DNA from: Couchioplanes azureus
GTDB taxonomy: Bacteria > Actinomycetota > Actinomycetes > Mycobacteriales > Micromonosporaceae
DNA: 64,000 bases
Assembly: GCF_014648355.1 (NCBI RefSeq)
Contig: NZ_BMQY01000005.1
Location: 1 to 64,000 of the forward strand
Direction: 5' to 3'
Below the pieces are notes generated by a model. It ran no database searches. It was not told where the DNA came from and was given only the letters and a program-made list of their open reading frames with translations. Below are positions 7,691-16,911 of the stretch, in pieces. The first letter of the stretch is position 1, and each line of letters starts with the position of its first letter. A program made the position numbers and the translations under genes.

Positions 7691-9451
7691 TCAGGAGCGG
7701 CGCAGGCGGGGTGTGGGACCCAGCGCCGACAGCGGCTCGGGCCGCCCGATGAGATAACCCTGCACGAAATCCACCCCGAAATCGGCCAGCATTCGCATCG
7801 TCGCCTCGTCCTGCACGAACTCCGCCACCGTGTGGATGCCGTACGCCTGGCAGACCTGCACCAGCGCCCGCACCAGCACCTGGTCCTGCGGGTTGCGCAC
7901 CAGGTTGCGCACGTACTCGCCGTCGATCTTCACCAGGTCGATGGGGAACAGGCGCAGGTAGCGGAACGACGCGTATCCCGAGCCGAAGTCGTCGAGCGCG
8001 AGCTGGCAGCCCAGGTCACGGATCCGGTCGGCGAAGTGCCGGGCCTCGCTCAGGTTGCCGATCAGCGCCGTCTCGGTGATCTCGAAGGTCAGCTGTTCCG
8101 GGTTCACCCCGTACCGGTCGATCAACGTCTCGACCTCGGTGGTCAGGCGCGGGTCGCCGACCGTACGCCCGGACAGGTTGATCTGGAAGGAGTGCGCGGG
8201 CAGGGAGGCCGCGACCTCCATCGCACGCTCGACCACCCAGAGGTCGATGTCGTAGACCGCGTCGAGGCGCTCGGCGGTGTCGAGCACGTGGATGGGCGAC
8301 TGCGGCTCGCCGTGCTCGTCCAGCACCCGCAGCAGCAGCTCGTGGCGCAGCACCAGGTTGGTCTGCAGCTCGAGGATGGGCTGGGCGAAGAGGGTGAACC
8401 GGTCGGTGCCGAGCGCGTCGGCCACCCGGTTGCGGTAGGAGCCCTGGCGGTCCTTCACCGGCACCGGTTCGGGGACCAGCGTCAGCGGGCGGTCCGCCTC
8501 GCGCGCCTGCCGCCAGGCGTGCTCGGCGTCGATCAGCAGCTCGTGGCTGCCCGCGTCGCCGCCGGGCCGGAACCGGACGAGACCGGCCCACGCGCGGGCG
8601 TGCACCCAGGCGTCGGGCAGCACGAACGGCTGCGTCCGCAGCGCCTCGACGAAGAGGTCGGCCTGCCGCCGGGCCATGACCCAGGACGCCCCCGGCAGCA
8701 GGACGCCGATCTCGTTCGGCCCGACGCGGCCCAGCAGGTCGTCCGGCCGGACGAGCCCTTCCAGGACCCGCGCGGCCCGGTGCAGCAGGTCGGCGTTGAG
8801 GTCGAACCGCACGCCGTCCGCCCGGTCCGGCTCGACCCGGACGATGAGCAGCGCTCCGCCGCCGCTGCGCTGCGCCCGGTCGATCTCGTCGGCGAAGCGG
8901 GCCCGGGTGAGCAGACCGGTGGCGGGATCCGGGTCGACGATGGACGCCTGCACGGTCTCCCCGCGGCGGGACAGGCGAGCGACCTCCCGGCGGGCGCGCT
9001 CGCGCGCGGAGACGTCACGCAGTGCGCCTCTGATGCCACTGACCGTGCCATCAGGGCCCGAGACCGCCTCCAGGCGGCAGTCGACGTCGAACCAGCCGCC
9101 GGCGGCGTGCATCAGCCGCAGGGTGATCCGCACCGGCTCGCACGCCGTCCAGGCGCGGGTGATCGCGGCCAGCGCCCTGGCCCGGTCGTCGCGGTGCACG
9201 TGGCGGGCGAGGAGCTGGCGGCTGACCTCGTTGTCCTGCGGCGGGCGGCCGAGCAGCGCGGCGAGGGCGGCCGACCAGACGATGCGGTCGCCGTCCGCCA
9301 GATAGGTGAAGCTGGCCTCGTCCTCGGCGGAGCTGCGCGACTCCGGCAGGTGCGCCTGCCGGGGTGCGGCGTTGGGGCTGAGCCGGGGACGGCGGGAGAG
9401 GCGGTCGCGCAGCGCACGGGGACGCGGGAAGCGCTCTTCGGGTGCCGTCAT
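7691..9451 (-). CDS. PAS - degenerate GGDEF - EAL protein (probable cyclic di-GMP phosphodiesterase)
   Basis: A 586-residue cytoplasmic signalling protein. Residues about 40-165 resemble a PAS/PAC sensor (ASFTYLADGDRIVWS, then GTVSGIRGALRDVS). Residues about 180-325 form a GGDEF-fold domain whose active-site loop reads RVGPNEIGVL instead of SGGDEF, so it should not synthesise cyclic di-GMP. Residues about 335-580 form an EAL domain with the catalytic pieces in place: HELLLR for the EAL loop, FQINLS, FEITET, LALDDFGSG, VKIDGEY and QGYLIG. The likely role is hydrolysing cyclic di-GMP, with the GGDEF-like domain as a possible GTP sensor. The ATG at 9451 has a strong GGGGAGG site 8 bases upstream. 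Confidence 0.87.
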   Translation of the reverse strand: MTAPEERFPRPRALRDRLSRRPRLSPNAAPRQAHLPESRSSAEDEASFTYLADGDRIVWSAALAALLGRPPQDNEVSRQLLARHVHRDDRARALAAITRAWTACEPVRITLRLMHAAGGWFDVDCRLEAVSGPDGTVSGIRGALRDVSARERARREVARLSRRGETVQASIVDPDPATGLLTRARFADEIDRAQRSGGGALLIVRVEPDRADGVRFDLNADLLHRAARVLEGLVRPDDLLGRVGPNEIGVLLPGASWVMARRQADLFVEALRTQPFVLPDAWVHARAWAGLVRFRPGGDAGSHELLIDAEHAWRQAREADRPLTLVPEPVPVKDRQGSYRNRVADALGTDRFTLFAQPILELQTNLVLRHELLLRVLDEHGEPQSPIHVLDTAERLDAVYDIDLWVVERAMEVAASLPAHSFQINLSGRTVGDPRLTTEVETLIDRYGVNPEQLTFEITETALIGNLSEARHFADRIRDLGCQLALDDFGSGYASFRYLRLFPIDLVKIDGEYVRNLVRNPQDQVLVRALVQVCQAYGIHTVAEFVQDEATMRMLADFGVDFVQGYLIGRPEPLSALGPTPRLRRS

Positions 9452-9827
9452 GCGCCGCCGCCTCCCCTCACGCTGATTAGATGCCCCTGACCTATTACGA
9501 CCCGTCACCGCTCGATGTAACAGGGGACGACCGCACCAATGTTTTCGTAGCTCGGCCAACAAAACAATGAACAGGCGTTTCTCGACCGATCAGACGGTGA
9601 ATCCGACCGATCGGCTGACGCATGAGCCGCGCCCCGGGACGACCCGGAACGCGCGAAATCCATGACGGACAGTTACTGCCAGTGCTGATTGTGGAACCAT
9701 GTGCGACCCCTACCCGCCGGTCACCCACGTCATGCACGCACAGCGTCCACAGCGGTGCACCCCGTAACGAGATCGCGAGCCGGTGGATATGGTGGCCCTT
9801 CGGACACGTGAGCGAGGACGACGACGC
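9452..9827. other. Divergent intergenic region with paired direct repeats
   Basis: A 376-base spacer between two divergent genes, less GC-rich than its surroundings (for example the tract around 9540-9580). The nonamer CGACCGATC occurs at 9583-9591 and again at 9604-9612. The copies are 21 bases apart (two helical turns), an arrangement seen in some operators. No coding sequence or RNA gene was recognised. Confidence 0.4.
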
Positions 9828-11417
9828 ATGGGCATCATTCGGGACATGCAGCGGGCGCACGCGACGCAGGCGGCCGCGGAACTACGGGCCGGCACGGCCG
9901 CGGCCCGGCAGCGCCAGCTGATCCGGCGCAACGCGGACCTGGCGATAGCCGCGGCCCAGCAGGCCGCCGCCGACGCGGAACGGCAGCGCGAGCACCGCCG
10001 CCTGTACGCCGAGGCGCGCACGGCCGACGCCGCCGCCGCCAACGCCGACCTCCGGGCCCGCCTCAGCGACCTCGACTCCCTCCTGCTGTCCACTCTGGAC
10101 GTCGACGATCACATCGACCTCGACCGGTTCAAGAAGCCGATCGCCGCGCCGCCGTTCGACCCGGGGCCGCTGGGCCGGGCGGCGCCCGAACCGTCCTGGC
10201 AGAGTTTCGCCCCGCCCGCGCCGCGCGGCGTCGGGAAGATCCTCGGCGGTGAGCGGATCCATCAGCAGCAGCTCCACCAGGCGAAGCGCGCCTTCGAGCA
10301 GGCACGGGCGCAGTGGGCGGAGGGCGAGCGGCGCCGCGAGCGCCAACTGGCGGCACGCCGCGCGCAGTACGAGGAGAACCGCCGCCGCTACGAGGCGCGG
10401 CTGCTCGCGTACAACGCCGAGGTGGACCGGTTCGCGGCGGCGGTGGCGAACGCGGACCCGGCCTCGGTGGTGGAGTACTTCGCCATGGTGCTCGGCAACT
10501 CCGTGTACCCGGACGACTTCCCTCAGCACTTCCGGCTGGCGTACCTGCCGAAGCAGCAGCACCTGCTCGTCGAGTACCACCTGCCTCCGGTCGAGGTCAT
10601 CCCGGTGGTGAAGGAGTACCGCTACGACCGGGTCCGCGACGATCTCATCGCCGTGCCGCGGGACGAGTCCGAGATCCGCCGCCGCTACACGGAGATCATC
10701 TCGATGGTCGCGCTGCGTACGGTGCACGAGATCATCGAGGCGGACCGCGGCGGCCTGGTCGCGAAGGTACTGTTCAACGGCATCGTGGACACGATCGACC
10801 GGCGTACCGGCCGGTTCGTGCGGCCCTGCCTGGTCTCGCTGCACACCGACCGGGACACCTTCGCCGCCATCAAGCTGCGCCGCGTCGACCCGGTCGCCTG
10901 CCTCAAGCACCTGCAGGCCGGCCTCTCGGGCGCGCCCGACCAGCTCGACGGCGTGACCCCGGTCATCGACTTCGACCGCGAGGCGGACAAGGACTTCACC
11001 GAGGAGTTCAACGTCCTGGCCGACATCGACCACCGCCCCAACCTCGCCACGATGCCCACGGCGGAATGGGAGCAGACGCTCGCCGACCTGTTCAGCAACA
11101 TGGGTCTGGCGATGGGCGCCGCCTCGGACGGCCGGTGGCAGGCGGTCGATCCGCGGCCCGTCTTCGGCGGCCAGGTGGTGATTCACGCCGTCCGCGGCCG
11201 GGTGGTCCCGGCCGGCACGGCGGTCGCCCTGGCCGCCGCCGTCGCCGACAGCGGCGCCACCAAGGGCATCCTGGTGGCGACGGAAGGCTACGAACCCGAC
11301 GCGTACGAGGCGGTGGCGGGCCGTCCGCTGGAGCTGCTCGACGGTCCGGCCCTGCTCAACCTGCTGGCCGAGCATTCCGGCATCAAGGCTCGCATCGAGA
11401 AGGAGGAATCCGTCTAG
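9828..11417 (+). CDS. Coiled-coil protein with C-terminal Mrr-like restriction endonuclease fold (degenerate catalytic site)
   Basis: A 529-residue protein. Residues about 1-215 are Ala/Arg/Glu-rich and likely coiled-coil (repeats such as ADAERQREHRRLYAEARTADAAAANA, and RRRERQLAARRAQYEENRRRYEARLLAY). The middle (about 230-400) is a mixed domain I do not recognise. The last 110 residues (EWEQTLADLFSNMGL to LLDGPALLNLLAEH) follow the Mrr_cat pattern, including GATKGILVATEGYEPDAYEAV. The catalytic QxK is replaced (VVIHAVRG), so cleavage activity is doubtful. The ATG at 9828 has GAGGA upstream; an in-frame GTG at 9783 is an alternative. Its stop overlaps the stop of the convergent helicase-nuclease gene by 4 bases. 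Confidence 0.75.
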   Translation: MGIIRDMQRAHATQAAAELRAGTAAARQRQLIRRNADLAIAAAQQAAADAERQREHRRLYAEARTADAAAANADLRARLSDLDSLLLSTLDVDDHIDLDRFKKPIAAPPFDPGPLGRAAPEPSWQSFAPPAPRGVGKILGGERIHQQQLHQAKRAFEQARAQWAEGERRRERQLAARRAQYEENRRRYEARLLAYNAEVDRFAAAVANADPASVVEYFAMVLGNSVYPDDFPQHFRLAYLPKQQHLLVEYHLPPVEVIPVVKEYRYDRVRDDLIAVPRDESEIRRRYTEIISMVALRTVHEIIEADRGGLVAKVLFNGIVDTIDRRTGRFVRPCLVSLHTDRDTFAAIKLRRVDPVACLKHLQAGLSGAPDQLDGVTPVIDFDREADKDFTEEFNVLADIDHRPNLATMPTAEWEQTLADLFSNMGLAMGAASDGRWQAVDPRPVFGGQVVIHAVRGRVVPAGTAVALAAAVADSGATKGILVATEGYEPDAYEAVAGRPLELLDGPALLNLLAEHSGIKARIEKEESV

Positions 11418-14400
11418 GCGGTGATGCCCAGCTCCTCGATCCGCTGCCAGAGCGGGCGCAGCGCCGCGTCCGGCTCCCGCGCGAAGATGCTCCCGCGGAT
11501 CCGCACGAACACGCAGTTGCCCACCCGCTCCAGCACCGCCTGGCGCCGCATGTCGCTCGCCCACTGCGCGGGACCCTGGTACGCCTCCCCGTCGCACTCG
11601 ATCGCCAGCCGGCGTCCGTCCGGCGCGTTCAGGACGAAGTCGATGCGGTAACCGCCGATGCGGAACTGGGGCGTGGGCCGGTAGCCCCGGGCCACCAGGT
11701 GGCGCAGCACCGCGCGTTCCAGGTCGCTCTCGCAGAGCAGCTCCGCGTCCGCCTGCGCGCCGGAGGCGGTCAGGTTCAACGCATAGTTCAGCAGCAGCGC
11801 GCGGGCGTCGTCCGGGAGCAGGGACGACGGGCGTACGGAATGGAAGATCCAGAGCTGGTCGCGGGCGCGGGAGGCGGCGACGTTGATCCGGCGGTGGTAG
11901 TCGCGCTTGGTGAAGGCGGCCGGCCGGCCGTCGTTGTCGGAGACCACCATGGACACCAGCACCACGTCGCGCTCGTCGCCCTGGAAGGTGTACGCGTCGC
12001 CGACCCGCAGCCGGCGCGCCTCCATCTCGTCCTCGCCGATGGTCTCCCGCAGCCGGGACAGCAGATAGGACGCCTGCCCGCTGCTGCTCAGCAGGCTGAT
12101 CACCCCGAGCGACCTGCCCCGGTACGCCGGGTCCGCCACGATCCGCGCGACCCGGTCGACCAGCGCCTCCGCCTCGGCCAGGTTGACGTCGCCGAAGGAC
12201 TCCCGCGGCCGGCGTACGCCGTCGGCCACGAACACGGCCGCGACCGGGTCGAGGGCCGAGCGGTCCGCACGCAGCGGCTGGATCTTGCCGTCGTAGTAGT
12301 GCCGCGACGAGAACTCGATGATCTGCGGTACGCACCGGAAGTGCTCGGTGAGCAGGATCCGCTCGGGCGAGCGCCGCACGGCGTGGTCGTAGAGCGACGA
12401 CTCGGGGTCGAAGTGCTCCGCCGACGGCACGTCGCCCAGGTGGGTGTGGATGAGTCCCGCGACCGGTCCGACGAAGCCCAGCTGCGGCCCGATCTGCTGG
12501 TCGTCGCCGACCACCACGGCCCGCTCGGCGAGCGACAGCACCGGCAGGGCGAACAGGTCCGCCTGCGACGCCTCGTCGACGATCACGACGTCGAAGCGGG
12601 CGCCACCGGCGAACTGCTCGATCGCGCGGTCCACCGACATGACCCAGACCGGCACCGCCTCCACCGCGGAGGCCATGGCCCGCTGGGCGTGCGCCTGCCA
12701 GGCGGCGGCGCTGCGCCCGGTGCCCTTGCCGATCTTGCGCAGCGCGGTCGTCCAGTCCGCGAGGGCGGCCCGCCGCCGGTCGTCGAGGGCCCGGGCCACC
12801 TCGAGCCATGCCGAGGCGACCACCAGCTCGCCGGTGAGCCTGCGGATCCGCTCCCGGCCCTGCTCCACCCGGCGGTTCAGCACCGCCGGATCGACGCTGC
12901 CGACCACCTGGTCGAACCACGTCTGCGCCTGCCGCCACCGCCACGCCCGGGCGCACGCGGTCGCCGAGACGGCCGGCACGGCACCGTCGTCGATCTGCGC
13001 GGCCCACTCGGGCGCCGCCGCCGCGAGCCGGTCCCGCAGCGCGACGTAGCGGGACACGTGCGGCCGCAAACTCCGCAGCCGCTCGACCTCCGCCACCTGC
13101 TCGTCCCAGCCGTCGAGGGTGCGCCATGCCTCGGCCAGCCGGGGCCACCGCGCCAGGCCCTCGGCCACCGCCCGGTCCCCGGCGTCCCACCGGTCGAGCT
13201 CGAAGACCACCGGCCCGTCGTCCAGCAGGGCCGAGATCTCCGCCAGCCGGGCCGCGTCGAGCTCCAGCTCCTCCTGGGGTACGAGCGCAGCCAGCCGCGC
13301 GGAGATCTCCGGCCAGTGCCGGGCGTCCCAGGCCAGCGACTGCATCGCCTCGGCCAGCAATCCGCCCGTCCAGACCTCCGGATCGCCCTCGGGCCGCGGC
13401 ACGTCCAGGCGCCGGATCCACTCCGCCCAGTGCTCGCCCAGCCGACGCCGCGCCTGCGAGCGCCGCATCCACGCCATGGCGAGGTCCACGTCGTCGACCG
13501 TCCGCAGGGGCTCGCCGTCGACGCGTACCTCGTCCGCGACCTTCCAGAGCGAGGCCTGCAGCAGGCGGTGGAGACCCTTGCCGGCCGCGAACCGGCCCCG
13601 CACCTCGGCGAGCGTGGCGAGCAGGCGCTTCGGCTCGGCGGCCAGCGCGGGCGGCACGGCGATCCGGTGGCCCGCGAGCCGGCGGGTCAGGTCCGCCAGC
13701 GATCGCTGGAGCTCCTCGGTGGCGGCCACGTGATCGGCCCACACGCTGGCCCAGTGCGGGTCGGAGAGCAGCCGGCCCAGCCGGTCCGTCCAGGTGCCCT
13801 CGCGCCGGCGCAGCCACGCCACCGCGTCCCGGAGCCCGTCGCGCAGGTCAGCCAGGGCTTTCGAGCCGTGTGCCCGTACCGGATCGGGGTCGACACCGGC
13901 GGCCGCCAAGCGCGACACCCGCTCGGCGGCCGCCGCCCGGTCGGCCCGGTCCTGTTTCGCCCGGGCCGCATCGGGCAGATCCGCGACCTCGGGCAGGTCC
14001 CGCAGCGCCGCGGCCCGGTCGGCCGGCGGCAGCGTGGCGGCCAGCTCCAGCAGCACGGCGCACTCGTCCGCGGTCAGCGGCGGCGGCGCGTACGGATCGA
14101 CGGCGTCCGGGATGCCGCCGTGTGCCGCGGCCCGTTCCCGCAGCCAGGCACCCACTTCCGCGGGTGACAGGTCGGCGTCGTCGATCCGGTAGGTGGCCGC
14201 CTCGCCCTCCGCGATCGCCCGCAGCCCGCCCAGCGCCCGGTCGAGCTCCCGCTCCGCCTCCTCCAGCCGGCCGGTGAGCCGCTCGACCCGCGCAGCCTCG
14301 GCGTCCTTGTCCAGTGTGGCGGCCCGGTCGGACAGCTCCCGGGCGGCGAGCTGCAACTGCACGAGCTGGTCGGTCGTACGCCCCAGCACGGCCAGGCACA

Positions 14401-15775
14401 GCGCCCGCACCTCCTCGGGCAGCCCGTCGCGGAGCACCCGCAGCGGGTCCTCCTTCTGCGCGACCACCAGCACCCGCTTGCCGTTGGCCATGAGATGGCA
14501 GATCAGGTTGCGGATGGTGTGGGTCTTGCCGGTGCCGGGCGGACCCTGCACCGCGACGTTGCGGTGCAGGGCGAGCCGCCGGGCGATCGACTCCTGCGCC
14601 TCGTTCGTCGGCAGCGGCATGAGCAGTCGCTCACCCACCCGCCGCCATTGCTCCGGACGGTCGCCGGGCATCTGCAGACGGCTCGGCTCGTGCGCGACGA
14701 TCGCGGCGAGCGCGCCGACGCCGGCCGTGTCGCCGGCGAGCAGGCGGTCGCGCAGGTTCTCCAGGAAACCCCGCAGCAGCCGCTGTCTCGGCCGCGCGAA
14801 CAGCACGCCGGTGTCCACGATGCGCGGTCCCGGAGGCACCGTCCCGGGGCCGGTGTCGGTGTGGCCCGGCGGCACGACGATCCGGTCGTAGCCGAGCCGG
14901 CCCAGCGCCCGCTCGAACAGCTCCCGCCGCTCGAGGTCGTCCCAGAGGTCGGCCTCGATGGTGCCGGCGGGCCCGGCCAGGGCGACCAGCTGGGCGAGGT
15001 AACGCTCGTCCAGGCCGGCCAGGGCATCGGTCTGCAGCCGGGACGGCCCCTGCGGGGACACGGTGATCAGCGACCGGTCCGGCGCGTACTCGACCACGAC
15101 CGGCGTCGCGACCAGCGGATAGCGAACCCGCTGGCCGTCGACGACCGTTTCGAGGATGCCGTGTCCCCAGACCAGCTCGGTGCTGGCCGCGGCCATGTCG
15201 ACCTGGTGCATGAGGTCGAAGAGGCGGCGGTGCAGGGTACGGGTCTGTTCCGCGCCGCGGCTCAGCAGCGACCACGGCCGCCACACCTCGTCACGCCAGG
15301 CCGCGAACCCACCGTCGTCGACGGGCCCCTGCCCGTCGGTCGCCGGGCCTTGGGGCTTCGGGACTTCGGGCGTCGCTCCTTGGGAGGCCGGGCCTTGGGG
15401 CGCTGAGCCATGGGGCGCTGAGCCATGGGGCGCTGAGCCATGGGGCGCTGAGCCTTGCGGCGTCGGGGCTTGGGGAGCCGGTTCGGGGGTGAGCATCGGC
15501 TCGGCGGCCGGGGTGACCTCGGTGAGCCGGCGGCGCAGCTCCGCCGGGACCGGCGGCGGCCCGGGCAGGTCGGGCAGGCCCACGCGCAACCACGTCGTAC
15601 CGTCCTCGGCCGGGCCGGCGCCGCATGCGGGATGCGCCGGCAGCGCCTCGAGCCACCAGGCGTCCGCGGGCACGGTTCGCGCCGGACGCTCCATGTGCGC
15701 CCGCACGCCGAGCAGGTAGTCGGCGACGGAGACGGCCCGGTCCCGGATGACGGTGGGCGACTCTGGCTCGGGCAT
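11414..15775 (-). CDS. Large SF1 helicase with C-terminal PD-(D/E)XK nuclease domain
   Basis: A 1453-residue UPF1-like SF1 helicase. An N-terminal region of about 380 residues includes a proline-rich linker (about residues 107-126) of four GSAPH-type repeats. Motif I is QGPPGTGKTHT (about 417); the protein then has a very long alpha-helical insert (about 470-1060). Motif II is DVVIVDEASQ, III VVVGDDQQIGPQ, V YTFQGDERDVVLVS and VI INVAASRARDQLWIF. The last 110 residues are a Vsr/DUF559-type nuclease: SDLERAVLRHLVARGY, YRIDFVLN and AIECDGEAYQG, with Asp, Glu and Asp in place. Such helicase-nuclease fusions often belong to antiphage or DNA-repair systems. Start ATG at 15775. No neighbour on this strand is closely spaced. 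Confidence 0.87.
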   Translation of the reverse strand: MPEPESPTVIRDRAVSVADYLLGVRAHMERPARTVPADAWWLEALPAHPACGAGPAEDGTTWLRVGLPDLPGPPPVPAELRRRLTEVTPAAEPMLTPEPAPQAPTPQGSAPHGSAPHGSAPHGSAPQGPASQGATPEVPKPQGPATDGQGPVDDGGFAAWRDEVWRPWSLLSRGAEQTRTLHRRLFDLMHQVDMAAASTELVWGHGILETVVDGQRVRYPLVATPVVVEYAPDRSLITVSPQGPSRLQTDALAGLDERYLAQLVALAGPAGTIEADLWDDLERRELFERALGRLGYDRIVVPPGHTDTGPGTVPPGPRIVDTGVLFARPRQRLLRGFLENLRDRLLAGDTAGVGALAAIVAHEPSRLQMPGDRPEQWRRVGERLLMPLPTNEAQESIARRLALHRNVAVQGPPGTGKTHTIRNLICHLMANGKRVLVVAQKEDPLRVLRDGLPEEVRALCLAVLGRTTDQLVQLQLAARELSDRAATLDKDAEAARVERLTGRLEEAERELDRALGGLRAIAEGEAATYRIDDADLSPAEVGAWLRERAAAHGGIPDAVDPYAPPPLTADECAVLLELAATLPPADRAAALRDLPEVADLPDAARAKQDRADRAAAAERVSRLAAAGVDPDPVRAHGSKALADLRDGLRDAVAWLRRREGTWTDRLGRLLSDPHWASVWADHVAATEELQRSLADLTRRLAGHRIAVPPALAAEPKRLLATLAEVRGRFAAGKGLHRLLQASLWKVADEVRVDGEPLRTVDDVDLAMAWMRRSQARRRLGEHWAEWIRRLDVPRPEGDPEVWTGGLLAEAMQSLAWDARHWPEISARLAALVPQEELELDAARLAEISALLDDGPVVFELDRWDAGDRAVAEGLARWPRLAEAWRTLDGWDEQVAEVERLRSLRPHVSRYVALRDRLAAAAPEWAAQIDDGAVPAVSATACARAWRWRQAQTWFDQVVGSVDPAVLNRRVEQGRERIRRLTGELVVASAWLEVARALDDRRRAALADWTTALRKIGKGTGRSAAAWQAHAQRAMASAVEAVPVWVMSVDRAIEQFAGGARFDVVIVDEASQADLFALPVLSLAERAVVVGDDQQIGPQLGFVGPVAGLIHTHLGDVPSAEHFDPESSLYDHAVRRSPERILLTEHFRCVPQIIEFSSRHYYDGKIQPLRADRSALDPVAAVFVADGVRRPRESFGDVNLAEAEALVDRVARIVADPAYRGRSLGVISLLSSSGQASYLLSRLRETIGEDEMEARRLRVGDAYTFQGDERDVVLVSMVVSDNDGRPAAFTKRDYHRRINVAASRARDQLWIFHSVRPSSLLPDDARALLLNYALNLTASGAQADAELLCESDLERAVLRHLVARGYRPTPQFRIGGYRIDFVLNAPDGRRLAIECDGEAYQGPAQWASDMRRQAVLERVGNCVFVRIRGSIFAREPDAALRPLWQRIEELGITA
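15397..15456. repeat. Four 15-bp tandem repeats inside the helicase-nuclease gene
   Basis: Four nearly identical copies of GGGGCGCTGAGCCAT, starting at 15397, 15412, 15427 and 15442. The period is in frame, so each copy encodes a Gly-Ser-Ala-Pro-His/Gln pentapeptide in a flexible linker. Copy number is likely to vary between strains. Confidence 0.9.
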
Positions 15776-15814
15776 TCTTCGCAGACTATCCGACGTGCGC
15801 CGCCGTCCCTGCGC

Positions 15815-15853
15815 AACGACAAGCGCCCGTCAGGACCTCGGTCCGGCGGGCGC
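15815..15853 (-). terminator. Hairpin terminator after the 222-residue protein gene
   Basis: Arms 15823-15829 and 15847-15853 (GCGCCCG / CGGGCGC) enclose a second stem (GGACC / GGTCC). The structure lies 24 bases past the stop of the leftward gene and is followed on that strand by a T-containing tract (TTGTCGTT). It would separate that gene from the downstream helicase gene. Confidence 0.55.
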
Positions 15854-15876
15854 CTGAGCGGTGGCGACGTCGATGA

Positions 15877-16545
15877 TCAGGGGAACTGCATGCGGCGGGG
15901 ACGGGGGATCACCGGCGGCGGGAGCGGCAGGTCGTCGACGTGGCTCCAGTGCAGCGCGCCGTTGTCGGTGGACTTGAGCTCGCCGAGGCAGGCACGCAGA
16001 AGACCCAGATTCGGCGCGCCGGCGAAGCCGGCGATCACCACCTCCGGGGTAGGCACGATCCGGGCGATCGCGGCGCAGATCTTGGCCACCTCCCGCTCGT
16101 CGACGGCGTCGAGCGGCAACGGGGCCTCGGCCTGCGAACGGCGCCACGGCGGGCCGAACCGGCGCAGCAACTCGCGGGCGAGCCGGCCGAAGGAGCGGCC
16201 GACCGGGGCGTCGCGCATGGAGTCACGGGCGGACTGGCCGTAACACCAGGGCACGACGACGTGACCGTTGATGACCACGAGCTGATAGACCGACTTGGGG
16301 ACGCTGATGATCTCAGCGCCGGGCAGGGTGCCGAGGAAGAGGACAAGCTCCTCGTACGGCAGGGGCCAACGCGGGTTGGCGAGAACTCGTTCTGTGGTCT
16401 GCGTCGTCGAGGGGTGCGCGTTGACCTCGCGGTCGATCGCCGTGCTGAAGGCTTCGGGCACCCGGGTCCAGAGCTCGGCGGCGACCTTGTCACCGAACTG
16501 CTCGACCACCCACTCGCTCGGACCGACAAGAACGTCTGGACGCAT
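15877..16545 (-). CDS. Unrecognised 222-residue protein
   Basis: No family was recognised. The protein is soluble, with no signal peptide or membrane segment. It starts MRPDVLVGPSEWVVEQFGDK; a conserved-looking core follows (PYEELVLFLGTLPGAEIISVPKSVYQLVVINGHVVVPWCYG), then a basic helix (RLARELLRRFGPPWRR), a second hydrophobic core (PEVVIAGFAGAPNLGLLRACLGELK) and a Pro/Arg-rich tail. The alternating core could be a small alpha/beta sensor domain. Start ATG at 16545 without a strong ribosome site. It lies upstream of, and on the same strand as, the helicase-nuclease gene, but a hairpin lies between them. It may belong to the accessory stretch; its function is unknown. Confidence 0.6.
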   Translation of the reverse strand: MRPDVLVGPSEWVVEQFGDKVAAELWTRVPEAFSTAIDREVNAHPSTTQTTERVLANPRWPLPYEELVLFLGTLPGAEIISVPKSVYQLVVINGHVVVPWCYGQSARDSMRDAPVGRSFGRLARELLRRFGPPWRRSQAEAPLPLDAVDEREVAKICAAIARIVPTPEVVIAGFAGAPNLGLLRACLGELKSTDNGALHWSHVDDLPLPPPVIPRPRRMQFP

Positions 16546-16718
16546 CCGGTACCACCACCGTCCGTGTCGCTGGCGCTACGTCTCGCTAGAAGAGTTCCAC
16601 CTCCAAAGATCGAGAGGAAGGCCCTTCCACCGAGATCTCAAAAACGTTCGTGAATGAAGCATTACAGGACGGTCAATCTGTTGCGGCGACGTTGGAGCAG
16701 CAGGTCCGCGACCCGCGA

Positions 16719-16760
16719 ACATGCAACTTGCACGGCGAACCGCTCGTGCAAGTTGCATGT
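16719..16760. repeat. 16-bp perfect inverted repeat
   Basis: Arms ACATGCAACTTGCACG (16719-16734) and its exact complement (16745-16760) flank a 10-base loop. Six outer bases (CCGCGA at 16713-16718 with TCGCGG at 16765-16770) extend the pairing across a small bulge. There is no T run on either side, so an operator, a recombination site or a structured RNA is as likely as a terminator. Confidence 0.85.
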
Positions 16761-16911
16761 CAGCTCGCGGATCAGTCCTCGATTTGACAGTTAACCCGGC
16801 CCATATTTCGAGCGCATTGCGCCGATGCGAACATCAACGGACGGTGATCATTCACGACCCTGAAACGAGGTTCACCACTGTCCGGGAACCGGGGTCCGGC
16901 ACCGCCCAAAA

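Noticed and set aside
9882..13817. Long minus-strand frame covering the Mrr-like gene and part of the helicase gene
   Set aside because: It crosses two convincing genes in a different frame, and its translated sequence is low-complexity Arg/Ala/Gly/Pro without motifs.
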